DNA of 64,000 bases. Origin: an uncultured Veillonella sp. (GTDB taxonomy: Bacteria > Bacillota > Negativicutes > Veillonellales > Veillonellaceae). Location of the stretch: the NCBI RefSeq assembly GCF_905209685.1, contig NZ_CAJLUB010000001.1:1-64000 (forward strand), in the 5' to 3' direction. This document shows positions 53,685-62,386 of the stretch, in pieces. Each line of letters begins with the position of its first letter. Position 1 is the first letter of the stretch. A program made the translations under genes and the position numbers. The notes under the pieces were generated by a model, which was not told the DNA's origin, searched no databases, and saw nothing but the letters and a program-made list of their open reading frames with translations.

Positions 53685-54497
53685 ATGAATCCTTCTTTTT
53701 CTCATATAAAAATGGTCGCCATAGATTGTGATGAAACCTTGGTACGTAGCGATAATACGGTTTCTGAGTATACGGTAAATGTATTGCAGCGTTTACAGCA
53801 GAAGGGGATTAGTATAACTATTGCTACGGGGCGCATGTATCAGACAGCAAAACCAATTGGTACTGCATTACAGCTTGGTAATGTACCGATGATTTTATTT
53901 TCCGGTGGATTAATTCAGGAGTTAGAAACGGGATATAAGCTATTCGAACAAACGGTTCCTATCGATGTAGTACATCGCATTTTTGAACTCGGTCAACACT
54001 ATGATTGGCATATACAATCGTATGTAGATGATCATTTATTATGTCATCATAGAAATTGGCAATCTGATCGTTATGAACAGCAGACTGGAGCTGTAGCTGA
54101 GTTTTTAGGCGATAGAATCTATACGCTTTCCTCGGAACCTAACAAGCTTATTGTTATCGATACAGAAGAGGGTATTGATCGAATTATTGATATCTTAACG
54201 CCTTCAGTTGGTAATGAAGTTACATTGGTACGCAGTCAACGAGATTTTCTTGAAATCACTGCCCCTAATGTATCAAAAGGACGTGCATTAGCCCAATTAG
54301 CCATGGATAATAACATTGGTTTAGAACATATAATTTCTTTTGGTAATGCTGAAAATGATATTTCTATGCTCAGTGAAACGGGGTATTCAGTAGCTGTTTC
54401 AAATGCTACGAATCATGTAAAAGCTGTGGCTCATGAGGTATGTGGTCATCATAATGAAGATGGTGTAGCTCACTGGATAGAAAAGAATCTTTTATAA
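53685..54497 (+). CDS. HAD-superfamily hydrolase, Cof type
   Basis: 270 residues. AIDCDETLVRSDNTVS carries nucleophile Asp14 and acid Asp16 (motif I, with Cys between), ITIATGRMY is motif II, SKGRALAQLA has the motif III Lys, and SFGNAENDISML is motif IV. A large C2-type cap domain lies at about 85-190. Such Cof/YbiV enzymes dephosphorylate sugar phosphates or flavin precursors; the substrate cannot be told. AAAGGAGGT precedes the ATG. It leads the run that contains rapZ, yvcK and whiA, 12 nt before rapZ. Confidence 0.88.
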   Translation: MNPSFSHIKMVAIDCDETLVRSDNTVSEYTVNVLQRLQQKGISITIATGRMYQTAKPIGTALQLGNVPMILFSGGLIQELETGYKLFEQTVPIDVVHRIFELGQHYDWHIQSYVDDHLLCHHRNWQSDRYEQQTGAVAEFLGDRIYTLSSEPNKLIVIDTEEGIDRIIDILTPSVGNEVTLVRSQRDFLEITAPNVSKGRALAQLAMDNNIGLEHIISFGNAENDISMLSETGYSVAVSNATNHVKAVAHEVCGHHNEDGVAHWIEKNLL

Positions 54498-54509
54498 TGG
54501 AGTAAAACT

Positions 54510-55424
54510 ATGGAAGCATTTCGTTTATTAATTGTTACAGGTATGTCAGGTGCCGGTAAAACGCAGGTTCTTCAAGCATTAGAGGACATGGGTTATCTAT
54601 GTATTGATAATATTCCGCCTGTACTTATTCCTAAGTTAAGTGAGATTTGTCGACAAGGTGGGGAACGTACAAACCGTGTGGCTTTGGTTGTAGATATTCG
54701 GGGCGGTGAATTCTTTGAAGCTCTTTCCTCCTCTCTTGAAACATTGAGAGAAATGAAGGTGGATTATGAAATCGTCTTTATGGATGCTACTGATGAGACT
54801 TTAATTAGACGATATAAAGAAAGTCGTCGTAGCCATCCGTTAGCTCCAGATGGAATGATTACTACAGGATTAAAAGAAGAACGTCAAATTTTAAATTCTG
54901 TACGTCATAAAGCAGACTTTATTATTGATACAACTAATATGAAGACAGCTAGCTTGAAAGAGTATTTAAAAACTCGCTTTACTCAAGTAGACGAAGGTCA
55001 TGGCATGTCTATTACAGTAGTGAGCTTTGGTTTTAAATATGGAATCCCTTTAGATGCTGATATGGTTTGGGATGTTCGATTCTTACCAAATCCATTCTAT
55101 ATTCCAGATTTCCGTCATAAAACAGGCCGTGTAAAAGCTGTAAATGAATATATTCATTCCTTTGAGGTTACAGAGGAATTTAAAAAGCGATACTTTGATA
55201 CCATAGATTTTCTTGTGCCTAATTATGAGCAAGAAGGAAAATCTCAATTTATCGTGGCTGTAGGTTGTACTGGCGGTATGCATAGATCTGTAGCCATGGC
55301 AGAAGCATTATATTCCCATCTATTAGAAAAGGGGTATCGTGTTTCTGTAGAACATCGAGATATGATGAAAAATAATGTAGAAGAAGATTATAATCCTCAT
55401 GAAATTAAAACACTTGGTAACTAG
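54510..55424 (+). CDS. rapZ: RNase adapter / nucleotide-binding protein RapZ (YvcJ)
   Basis: 304 residues. Walker A VTGMSGAGKT (residues 9-18) in an N-terminal kinase-like domain, GYLCIDNIPP, and a C-terminal domain with VVSFGFKYGIPLDADMVWDVRFLPNP (key part SFGFKYG) and VGCTGGMHRSV, which in E. coli binds GlcN6P and small RNA. In Firmicutes the orthologue YvcJ hydrolyses GTP and is of less certain role. The rapZ-yvcK-whiA order is conserved in Firmicutes and actinobacteria. Confidence 0.95.
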   Translation: MEAFRLLIVTGMSGAGKTQVLQALEDMGYLCIDNIPPVLIPKLSEICRQGGERTNRVALVVDIRGGEFFEALSSSLETLREMKVDYEIVFMDATDETLIRRYKESRRSHPLAPDGMITTGLKEERQILNSVRHKADFIIDTTNMKTASLKEYLKTRFTQVDEGHGMSITVVSFGFKYGIPLDADMVWDVRFLPNPFYIPDFRHKTGRVKAVNEYIHSFEVTEEFKKRYFDTIDFLVPNYEQEGKSQFIVAVGCTGGMHRSVAMAEALYSHLLEKGYRVSVEHRDMMKNNVEEDYNPHEIKTLGN

Positions 55425-55436
55425 ATAGGGGTTCTT

Positions 55437-56786
55437 ATGTTGCGAAAAAGATGGTTTCGGTGGCTTATACCGGGCCTAAATATAAAACGTTGGCTTGCCC
55501 TATTTAGTTGTGGTGTAGGTCTTTTAATCATTGGCATTTCCTTGATGTTTAACTATCAATGGCTTGCCGTTCTTGAAGATGTTGTACTGGCCTTTTCTTA
55601 TAATATGACGGGCTTTTACAATTATAATGTGCTCATTGCTGTGGGTGCAGTTATATTATCGATTGGCGCCGTTCTAATGCTAATCGGCACTAGTAAGGTT
55701 ATTAAAACGATTATTCGTGCTGTATTGCCTAATCCTGATAGTAAGGTATCAGATATTATCTTCCAAAATATACGACTTGATAAAGGTCCTAAAATCGTTG
55801 TTATCGGCGGTGGTACAGGCTTGTCTAACCTATTGCGTGGATTGAAAACACACACATCTAATTTATCAGCTATTGTTACAGTAGCTGACGATGGTGGTTC
55901 ATCAGGTCGTTTACGGGAAGATTTTAAAATGATTGCCCCTGGTGACTTGCGAAACTGCTTGGTCGCATTAGCAGAACAAGAAGGGGTTATGGAAAATCTT
56001 TTCCGCTACCGCTTTGAAGGGGAAAATGAGCTATCTGGACATAGTTTTGGCAATCTCTTTATTACAGCACTTGCTCAAGTATACGATGGCGATGTGGAGG
56101 AAGCGCTTGAAGCAGCTAGTAAATTACTACGTGTACGCGGTCGTGTAATTCCTTCATCTACAGAGTTCATTAAATTGGTAGCTGAGATGACAGATGGTAC
56201 CATTGTAGAAGGTGAAAGTAATATTCCAAACTCTGGTAAAACTATTCGCCATATGTATAGCGAACCGGCGCAACCAAAGCCGGAAGGTGCTGCGTTACGT
56301 GCTATCGATGAAGCAGATGTCATCATTTTTGGACCTGGTAGTTTATATACAAGTATCATTCCAAACTTGTTAACTGATAAAATTGCATCTCATATACGTG
56401 CTAGTAAGGCAAATAAAATTTATATTGCCAATGTTATGACTCAACCTGGAGAAACTTCAGGTTATACGCTTAGTGATCACGTAGAGGCACTCATCGCTCA
56501 TGGTGGGGAAGGTATTGTAGATACTGTACTGGCAAACGATGGTCCACTACCAATTCAAATGGTAGAACAATATAGTGCCGTAGGTTCAGAGCCTGTAGCA
56601 TTAGATACTAAGAAACTACAAGCTAAAGGGATTCGCACGATTCGGGCTACTTTAATTAGTCCGAAAAAGCCAGCTGTTCATGATCCAGAACGGTTGGGTA
56701 AAGTAATTATGGATATTGTTCACGCCATGCAATCGGATACTGAACCACATATCTTAGAGTATTATCTCCAACGAGATGATCATTAA
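55437..56786 (+). CDS. yvcK: YvcK/CofD-like protein with N-terminal membrane domain
   Basis: 449 residues. The C-terminal 330 residues are YvcK (CofD-like fold): VIGGGTGLSNLLRGLK, TVADDGGSSGRLRED, APGDLRNCLVAL and IIFGPGSLYTSIIPNLL. YvcK binds UDP-sugars and is needed for growth on gluconeogenic carbon sources and for wall synthesis in B. subtilis. B. subtilis YvcK is about 317 aa and soluble; here about 110 residues with two hydrophobic segments (about 17-40 and 61-86) come first, so it is probably tethered to the membrane. Important for a lactate user. It lies 12 nt after rapZ. Confidence 0.92.
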   Translation: MLRKRWFRWLIPGLNIKRWLALFSCGVGLLIIGISLMFNYQWLAVLEDVVLAFSYNMTGFYNYNVLIAVGAVILSIGAVLMLIGTSKVIKTIIRAVLPNPDSKVSDIIFQNIRLDKGPKIVVIGGGTGLSNLLRGLKTHTSNLSAIVTVADDGGSSGRLREDFKMIAPGDLRNCLVALAEQEGVMENLFRYRFEGENELSGHSFGNLFITALAQVYDGDVEEALEAASKLLRVRGRVIPSSTEFIKLVAEMTDGTIVEGESNIPNSGKTIRHMYSEPAQPKPEGAALRAIDEADVIIFGPGSLYTSIIPNLLTDKIASHIRASKANKIYIANVMTQPGETSGYTLSDHVEALIAHGGEGIVDTVLANDGPLPIQMVEQYSAVGSEPVALDTKKLQAKGIRTIRATLISPKKPAVHDPERLGKVIMDIVHAMQSDTEPHILEYYLQRDDH

Positions 56787-56801
56787 TGAGAAGGGATACC
56801 T

Positions 56802-57749
56802 ATGTCATTTGCTGAAGATGTAAAAAATGAATTATGCCAATATGAATCCTCTAGTGATGCAGATGTGGCCATGAAAATTGAAGCGTCTTGCTTATTGCGC
56901 ATGGGTGGATCTATCATTTTAGGGATGAAGGGCGCTGTTGGTATTAGATTAGCTACTGCAAATAATGCAGTAGCTCGTCGCTTGTTAGGCATCTTAAAGA
57001 AACAATATGAATTGCCTACCAATGTATTAGTACGACAAGGGCTTAACTTGCGTAAGAAAAATATGTATACCTTATCTGTGGAGCCATCCATAGAAGGGCG
57101 ACAGGCTTTAGAAGATCTTGCTTTATGGCCTGTAACTGAACAAATTCCTCGTAGTTGGCTTAAATCTATGGAGGCACGACGTGCCTTTTTACGGGGCGCT
57201 TTTTTAGGTGGAGGCTCTGTTAATAAGCCACAAAGTGATTATCATCTTGAGTTTATGACCGGTAATGAGAATTTTGCAAAGGAAATTATTCACGTATTGC
57301 GACTCTTTCACATTCATGCAGGATTGACGGAGCGTAAAGAAGAATATGTGGTATACCTTAAAGAAGGCGACGCAGTAACGAATTGCTTGCAGATCATGGG
57401 CGCTCAATCAGCCTTGATGGAGTTTGAAAATGTGCGCATTATGAAGACTGTGCGAAATCAAATCAATCGGCAAGTAAACTGTGAGACCGCCAATTTACAA
57501 AAGGTTGTAGATGCTGCAGTACGTCAGGTAAAAGCAATTCGAATCATCGATAGAGAAATTGGCATTGATGCATTGCCTGACAAGTTGAGGATTGTAGCCA
57601 GACTGAGATGGGACAATCCAGAAGCGAGCTTAAAAGAGCTAGAAGAATTGATGGATGGCGAATTATCCAAGTCGGGTATTGGCCATCGTTTAAAGAAAAT
57701 CGAAGCATTAGCACTTACGTATGACCCTATGGGGCTTGAAGAAATATAG
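56802..57749 (+). CDS. whiA: WhiA-family DNA-binding protein
   Basis: 315 residues. WhiA combines a LAGLIDADG homing-endonuclease-like N-terminal fold (here about 10-200, with RRAFLRGAFLGGGSVNKP and YHLEFMTGN) with a C-terminal helix-turn-helix (about 225-310, RLRWDNPEASLKELEELM and SKSGIGHRLKKIE). It regulates sporulation in Streptomyces and influences division and chromosome segregation in Bacillus; its catalytic residues are not conserved in the family. It lies 15 nt after yvcK. The target genes here are unknown. Confidence 0.95.
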   Translation: MSFAEDVKNELCQYESSSDADVAMKIEASCLLRMGGSIILGMKGAVGIRLATANNAVARRLLGILKKQYELPTNVLVRQGLNLRKKNMYTLSVEPSIEGRQALEDLALWPVTEQIPRSWLKSMEARRAFLRGAFLGGGSVNKPQSDYHLEFMTGNENFAKEIIHVLRLFHIHAGLTERKEEYVVYLKEGDAVTNCLQIMGAQSALMEFENVRIMKTVRNQINRQVNCETANLQKVVDAAVRQVKAIRIIDREIGIDALPDKLRIVARLRWDNPEASLKELEELMDGELSKSGIGHRLKKIEALALTYDPMGLEEI

Positions 57750-57761
57750 AGGTATTAATAT

Positions 57762-60700
57762 ATGTTTTCTTATAAATCAAAATATTGTGTAGCTGCGGCC
57801 ATGGCCGCCATGGCTGCGCTTACAGGCCATGTAGAGGCTCGTGATATAGATTTACAATCAATTGGATATTTTCAGTTTTCTCCGTTGCCACCAAGCTTGG
57901 TGTCTCAAACGGATACATTGCTATTATCGGATAGCCCTGAATATGTAGGACCAGTAGGCGGTACACTTAGTGCTGGTACTATTAATGGGAATGGCCGCAT
58001 TTATTTTTATCACGTAAATGAAATGGATCAGCCCCATAAGATTGCTATCGTACTAGAAAATCAAACGGCATATCCTAATACTGTTCATGTAATGAGACAG
58101 TTAAAATCTGTGGCAACGCCAGATTATTTTGCTGCTGGTCGCGATTTATCCCGCAAGGATTTAGAGCATCCTTTAGATGAAAGTCCAAATGCGAGACCAT
58201 TATACTCCCTAAGCATTCCTCCCCAAGGGCGTCAATTAATCTTTACTGATTTGGAAAATACACCGGTATATCAAGATGCGTTATTTACAGGCATTGTAGA
58301 TATTAAAACAGAGGCGCCAATCTTTGCCCGCGTTATGATGCTACCTATGGGCATGGATGCCGTCGATGCATCACATTGGGCTAAGAACTTACCTATTGAT
58401 GAAATTCAATTGCGCGGTACATATACTGGTTCAAAGCGTAATATGGAGGTTACTACACCTTTTGATACTGCCTTAGGCGGTGCTTTTGTTGAAGTTGGTA
58501 ACGACCGTGAGGATGCCTTTATCAATGGTGTAGATGAAATGCAAAATAAAGCATTTGTTCGTGACCGTGGTAACTATGGTGTTTCATACACTTTAAAAAT
58601 TCCTACAAAGGGTAATGAACCGTTTAGATTGTATTTTAACCCTCTTGGTGGGCCTTATTCTGGCTCCTTTACGGTAAAAGCACTTCATCAACAAGGTGCC
58701 CGTAGAGGTCAAACCGATACGCGTACCTATCATATCGGTGGTGCTGATGGGATTACTGCACTAGGGGACGGTACTATATTAGATAGCCGTCTTATGGGTA
58801 ATTATAATGCAGGCGATTTGTTAACATTAAACTTCATGCCGGCAGGTGCATCTAATTTGCCAATACGATTCTTATTGATTCCTGAATCTCTTGCAAATCC
58901 GCAAAAACATCAGACTATTGCGGTCAATGTACCAAAAGATGTAACAGACAGTTTGGGTCATCCAACGCAAAGTGGTACACAAATTCCTGTAGGTCCTATC
59001 AATGGTAAAGATACTAATAAGGGAACTGTAGATACATCTAAATCTACTATGACTCCTGCAAAACAGGCAGAAACAATTGCTCACGAAGAAACAAAAAAAC
59101 TGAGCGATAAAGCAGCTGCTGATGCTAAAAAAGAGGCACAACTTAAAAAAGCGAAAGAAGCTGAGGAAGCATTAGCTCGTAAAAAAGCGGAAGAAGCTAA
59201 ATTAGCTGCCGAAAAAGCAGAAATAGCACGCAAGGCTGCAGAAGCTAAACATGCTGAAATTGAGCGTAAAATGGCTGAGAAAGCTGAAGCTGATCGTAAG
59301 GCTGCCGAGTTGAAGGCTGCTCAAGAGGCGCAAGCTGCTAAAGACAAAGCGGCCTTAGAAGCGAAAAAGGCTGAGGAAATGCGACAAGCAGAAGAGGCTA
59401 AACGCTTAGAGGCAGAAAGAAAAGCTGAGCTTGATCGAAAGGTAGCTGAAGCTCGTAAGGCTGAAGAAGAACGTAAAGCTGAAATGGCGCGTATTGAAGC
59501 TGCTAGAAAGGCGGAAGCCGATCGTTTAGAGGCAGCACGTAAAGCGGAGGAAGCTCGTGTAGCGGCTGAAGCAAAACGTCTTGAAGAAGAACGCAGAATT
59601 GAAGCGGCTCGTATTGAAGCAGCACGAAAGGCAGAAGAAGCTAGACAAGCCGCTGAAGCTAAGGCACGTTTTGAAGCACAACGGGCAGCAGAAAAGGCCG
59701 CTTTAGAAGCGAAAAAAGCTGAAGAAGAACGTTTAGCTGCTGAAGCAAAAGCACGTTTAGAAGCACAACGAAAAGCGGAACAAGAAGCATTGGAAGCACG
59801 CCGTGCCGAAGAAGCACGTAAAGCAGCCGAAGCAAAAGCAGCACTAGAAGCCCAACGTGCAGCTGAACAAGCTGCATTAGAAGCGAAACGTCAAGAAGAT
59901 GCTCGTAAAGCAGCAGAGGCAAAAGCTGCCTTAGAAGCACAACGTATTGAAGCAGCAAGAAAAGCTGAGGAAGCGCGTCGTGCAGAGGAAGCGCGCAAGG
60001 CAGAAGAGGCTCGGATCGAAGCCGCTCGTAAAGCTGAGGAAGCGCGTCGTGCAGCAGAGGCTAAACGTGCTGAAGAAGCTCGTAAGGCTGAAGAAGCTCG
60101 AATTGAAGCGGCTCGTAAAGCTGAACAAGCTCGTTTGGCAGAAGAAGCACGAAGAGCAGAAGAAGCACGTCGTTTAGAAGCGGCTAGACTAGAGGCACAA
60201 CGCAAGGCGGAACAAGAACGTCTCGAAGCGGCCCGTAAAGCCGAAGAAGCCCGCGTTGCTGCTGAAGCAAAACGTCAGGAAGAATTACGTAAAGCAGAGG
60301 AAGCTCGTGTTGCAGCAGAGGCTAAACGAGCTGAAGAAGCGCGTCAGGCTGAAGAAGCTCGAATTGAAGCTGCTCGTAAAGCTGAACAAGCTCGTTTGGC
60401 AGAAGAAGCACGAAAAGCAGAAGAAGCACGTAGAGCTGAGGAAGCGCGTCGCATAGAAGAAGCTAGACGAGCAGAAGAAGCTCGTAAAGCAGAAGAGGCT
60501 CGTATAGCGGCTGAGGCACGTAAGGCTGAACAAGCTAGATTGGCTGCAGAACGAGCAGAAGCTGAACGTCAAGCAGCAGAGGCAAAACGTATTGCTGAAG
60601 AACGCTACCAAGCTCATTTAGAAGCGGAACGCAAAGCAGAAGAAGCTCGTCAACAGGCACTTGCACAAGCTGAAGTGGAACGTAAAGCAAAAGAACGAGC

Positions 60701-61082
60701 TGAAGCAATTCAACGTGTCAAAGAACAGCAAGAAAATGCTCGTCGTCGTGCAGAGCTTGCACGTCAACAAATTGAGGCAGAACGTAAGGCTGCCCAAGCA
60801 GCTAAGACAGGACCTTCCTTCAGTGAACTTGATGACGTCCACGAAGATACTCCTTCCGTAACAATTCCGAATGCTGTATCTATTGATGAATTGACTAAAC
60901 CAAGACCGACTGCATCTCAAAATACACGTCGTCGTGATCAACGTCAACCTCAACAAAATCAACAATATGCACAACAAAATCCAATGACTAATGGTCAACA
61001 AGGTCAAGCTCCATATGGTTCACAGCAAGATCAACAAAATGATGATCAAAATCCACCAAGATTGTATCCTATGAATCGATAA
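57762..61082 (+). CDS. Giant exported protein: N-terminal beta domain, long charged helix, Gln/Asn-rich tail
   Basis: 1106 residues. Signal peptide (about 1-26, cut after VEA). Residues about 27-400 form a beta-rich region that I cannot assign to a family (RIYFYHVNEMDQPHKIAIVL, ARVMMLPMGMDAVDASHWAK, GAFVEVGNDREDAFINGV). From about 435 to 1010 the chain is almost only Ala, Glu, Lys, Arg with units such as KAEEAR, IEAARKAEEAR and RAAEAK, predicted to be one uninterrupted charged helix or coiled coil, resembling the TolA stalk but about three times longer and without a membrane anchor. The last 95 residues are Pro/Gln/Asn-rich (RRRDQRQPQQNQQYAQQ). AGAGGT lies before the ATG; 12 nt after whiA. 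A spacer, scaffold or surface role is inferred; function unknown. Confidence 0.75.
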   Translation: MFSYKSKYCVAAAMAAMAALTGHVEARDIDLQSIGYFQFSPLPPSLVSQTDTLLLSDSPEYVGPVGGTLSAGTINGNGRIYFYHVNEMDQPHKIAIVLENQTAYPNTVHVMRQLKSVATPDYFAAGRDLSRKDLEHPLDESPNARPLYSLSIPPQGRQLIFTDLENTPVYQDALFTGIVDIKTEAPIFARVMMLPMGMDAVDASHWAKNLPIDEIQLRGTYTGSKRNMEVTTPFDTALGGAFVEVGNDREDAFINGVDEMQNKAFVRDRGNYGVSYTLKIPTKGNEPFRLYFNPLGGPYSGSFTVKALHQQGARRGQTDTRTYHIGGADGITALGDGTILDSRLMGNYNAGDLLTLNFMPAGASNLPIRFLLIPESLANPQKHQTIAVNVPKDVTDSLGHPTQSGTQIPVGPINGKDTNKGTVDTSKSTMTPAKQAETIAHEETKKLSDKAAADAKKEAQLKKAKEAEEALARKKAEEAKLAAEKAEIARKAAEAKHAEIERKMAEKAEADRKAAELKAAQEAQAAKDKAALEAKKAEEMRQAEEAKRLEAERKAELDRKVAEARKAEEERKAEMARIEAARKAEADRLEAARKAEEARVAAEAKRLEEERRIEAARIEAARKAEEARQAAEAKARFEAQRAAEKAALEAKKAEEERLAAEAKARLEAQRKAEQEALEARRAEEARKAAEAKAALEAQRAAEQAALEAKRQEDARKAAEAKAALEAQRIEAARKAEEARRAEEARKAEEARIEAARKAEEARRAAEAKRAEEARKAEEARIEAARKAEQARLAEEARRAEEARRLEAARLEAQRKAEQERLEAARKAEEARVAAEAKRQEELRKAEEARVAAEAKRAEEARQAEEARIEAARKAEQARLAEEARKAEEARRAEEARRIEEARRAEEARKAEEARIAAEARKAEQARLAAERAEAERQAAEAKRIAEERYQAHLEAERKAEEARQQALAQAEVERKAKERAEAIQRVKEQQENARRRAELARQQIEAERKAAQAAKTGPSFSELDDVHEDTPSVTIPNAVSIDELTKPRPTASQNTRRRDQRQPQQNQQYAQQNPMTNGQQGQAPYGSQQDQQNDDQNPPRLYPMNR
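60059..60437 (+). repeat. Near-identical in-frame DNA repeat in the helical region
   Basis: About 118 bp at 60059-60178 recur at 60319-60437, offset 261 bp (87 codons), with few mismatches (for example GAATTGAAGC at 60100 and 60361). They lie in a longer array of degenerate repeats and offer substrate for length change by recombination. Confidence 0.7.
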
Positions 61083-61157
61083 TCCATGATCATAATAATA
61101 AAAACTAGTAATGTCTAATTATAGATTTTGGGGATTCGGATAATGATGTAAGTATAG

Positions 61158-61195
61158 AGAGGACAAGCCACTTTACTGGGCTTGTCCTCTTTTTA
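61158..61195 (+). terminator. Intrinsic terminator after the helical protein gene
   Basis: AGAGGACAAGCC (61158-61169) pairs with GGCTTGTCCTCT (61179-61190), then T-run. Confidence 0.93.
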
Positions 61196-61222
61196 AAATA
61201 CTTATGAACTTTCGCTTTTACA

Positions 61223-61251
61223 TTGACTTTCAAGGGCAGATTCAGTACAAT
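61223..61251 (+). promoter_or_regulatory. Promoter of the pyr operon
   Basis: TTGACT at 61223-61228, a 17-nt spacer and TACAAT at 61246-61251. Confidence 0.8.
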
Positions 61252-61312
61252 AAATAAAGAAAATGCACCTATGGTACGAGAGACCATTGCATAGTACAAA
61301 ACCTTTTAATTT

Positions 61313-61326
61313 AGTCCAGAGAGGCT
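61313..61326 (+). promoter_or_regulatory. PyrR-binding loop in the pyr leader
   Basis: AGTCCAGAGAGGCT matches the PyrR anti-antiterminator consensus (ARUCCNGNGAGGYU). UMP-bound PyrR would hold this structure and let the downstream terminator form, shutting off pyrBC-carA when pyrimidines are plentiful. The pyrR gene is not in the window. Confidence 0.88.
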
Positions 61327-61381
61327 GAGAAAGGAATATAGTTGAAGCGCCCCCATAAGGGCTTCTTTGTGCAAACTATTT

Positions 61382-61412
61382 GACCTTTTGCCCTGGGCAA
61401 AAGGTCTTTTTT
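61382..61412 (+). terminator. Attenuator terminator of the pyr operon
   Basis: GACCTTTTGCC (61382-61392), loop CTG, GGCAAAAGGTC (61396-61406), six T. It ends 23 nt before pyrB, so it must be overridden for expression. A second weaker hairpin (GAAGC...GCTTC, 61344-61365) lies between it and the PyrR loop and is probably part of the antiterminator. Confidence 0.92.
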
Positions 61413-61435
61413 GTTACGTGAGTTAGGAGGAAATC

Positions 61436-62386
61436 ATGGGACAAGTTAGCCTAAAAGGCAAACATTTATTGGGTTTGCAAAATGTGTCACCTGAAGAAAT
61501 CAAATTGATTTTGAATGTGGCAAAGAAAATGAAGAAAATCGTTCTTTCTGATGATAAGAAGGTTCCACTTTTAAAGGGGAAATCCATTATTAACCTTTTT
61601 ATGGAGCCTAGTACTCGTACCCGTAGTTCCTTTGAATTGGCCGGTAAATATTTAGGGGCTGACGTTATTAATCTTTCTCCAAGCGGTTCTTCCATGGGGA
61701 AAGGTGAAAGCTTCCGCGATACCTTGCTAACTATGTCCTATATGGGCACAGATGCTATCGTAATGCGTCATAGTGCAGAAGGGGCTCCTCTATACGCCAC
61801 AAAAGCAGTAGATCCTATCATTATCAATGCTGGTGATGGTGCTCATGAACATCCAACACAAGCTTTGTTAGATATGTATTCCATCTTAGAGAAAAAAGAA
61901 TCTATTGAAGGCTTAAAAATTGTTATCTTAGGCGATATTATGCATAGCCGTGTAGCAAGATCTAATATTTATGGCCTTACTAAAATGGGTGCTAAAGTAC
62001 ATTTGGCTGGTCCTCGTACTATGGTATATCCAGAGCTCGAAAAATTAGGTGTTACCGTACACCACGATATTCGTGAAGCAGTGGCTGATGCAGATGTGGT
62101 TAACGTACTTCGCATTCAATTAGAACGTATTCATTCTGCGTTGTATCCTACAAATAGAGAATATGCACGTATCTTTGGTATTAACAATGATGTATTGAAA
62201 TTGGCTAAAGATGATGTGATGGTAATGCATCCAGGTCCTATGAACCGTGGCCTTGAAATTGCACCAGATGTAGCATATTCTGATCAATCCGTAATTCAAG
62301 AACAGGTACGTAATGGCGTAGCTGTACGTATGGCTGTATTGTACTTAACTATTATCGGAGGTGACGGTAGTGAGCTTGCTTATTAA
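61436..62386 (+). CDS. pyrB: Aspartate carbamoyltransferase catalytic subunit
   Basis: Second step of pyrimidine synthesis: carbamoyl phosphate plus aspartate to carbamoyl aspartate. 316 residues. MEPSTRTRSSFE binds carbamoyl phosphate, MRHSAEGAP and DGAHEHPTQALLD are canonical, and MHPGPMNRGLEIAPDV contains the aspartate-domain Arg. AGGAGGAAATC precedes the ATG. It overlaps pyrC by 17 bp. No pyrI regulatory subunit is seen, so PyrR attenuation is the visible control. Confidence 0.97.
   Translation: MGQVSLKGKHLLGLQNVSPEEIKLILNVAKKMKKIVLSDDKKVPLLKGKSIINLFMEPSTRTRSSFELAGKYLGADVINLSPSGSSMGKGESFRDTLLTMSYMGTDAIVMRHSAEGAPLYATKAVDPIIINAGDGAHEHPTQALLDMYSILEKKESIEGLKIVILGDIMHSRVARSNIYGLTKMGAKVHLAGPRTMVYPELEKLGVTVHHDIREAVADADVVNVLRIQLERIHSALYPTNREYARIFGINNDVLKLAKDDVMVMHPGPMNRGLEIAPDVAYSDQSVIQEQVRNGVAVRMAVLYLTIIGGDGSELAY

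Noticed and set aside
60059-60437. CRISPR-like or mobile-element repeat
   Set aside because: Repeats are coding, in frame and degenerate; they encode helix units.
59659-60617. Several open frames on both strands within the helical repeat region
   Set aside because: Repetitive codons keep all frames open; products are Leu-, Arg-, Lys- or Ser-only strings without start signals.
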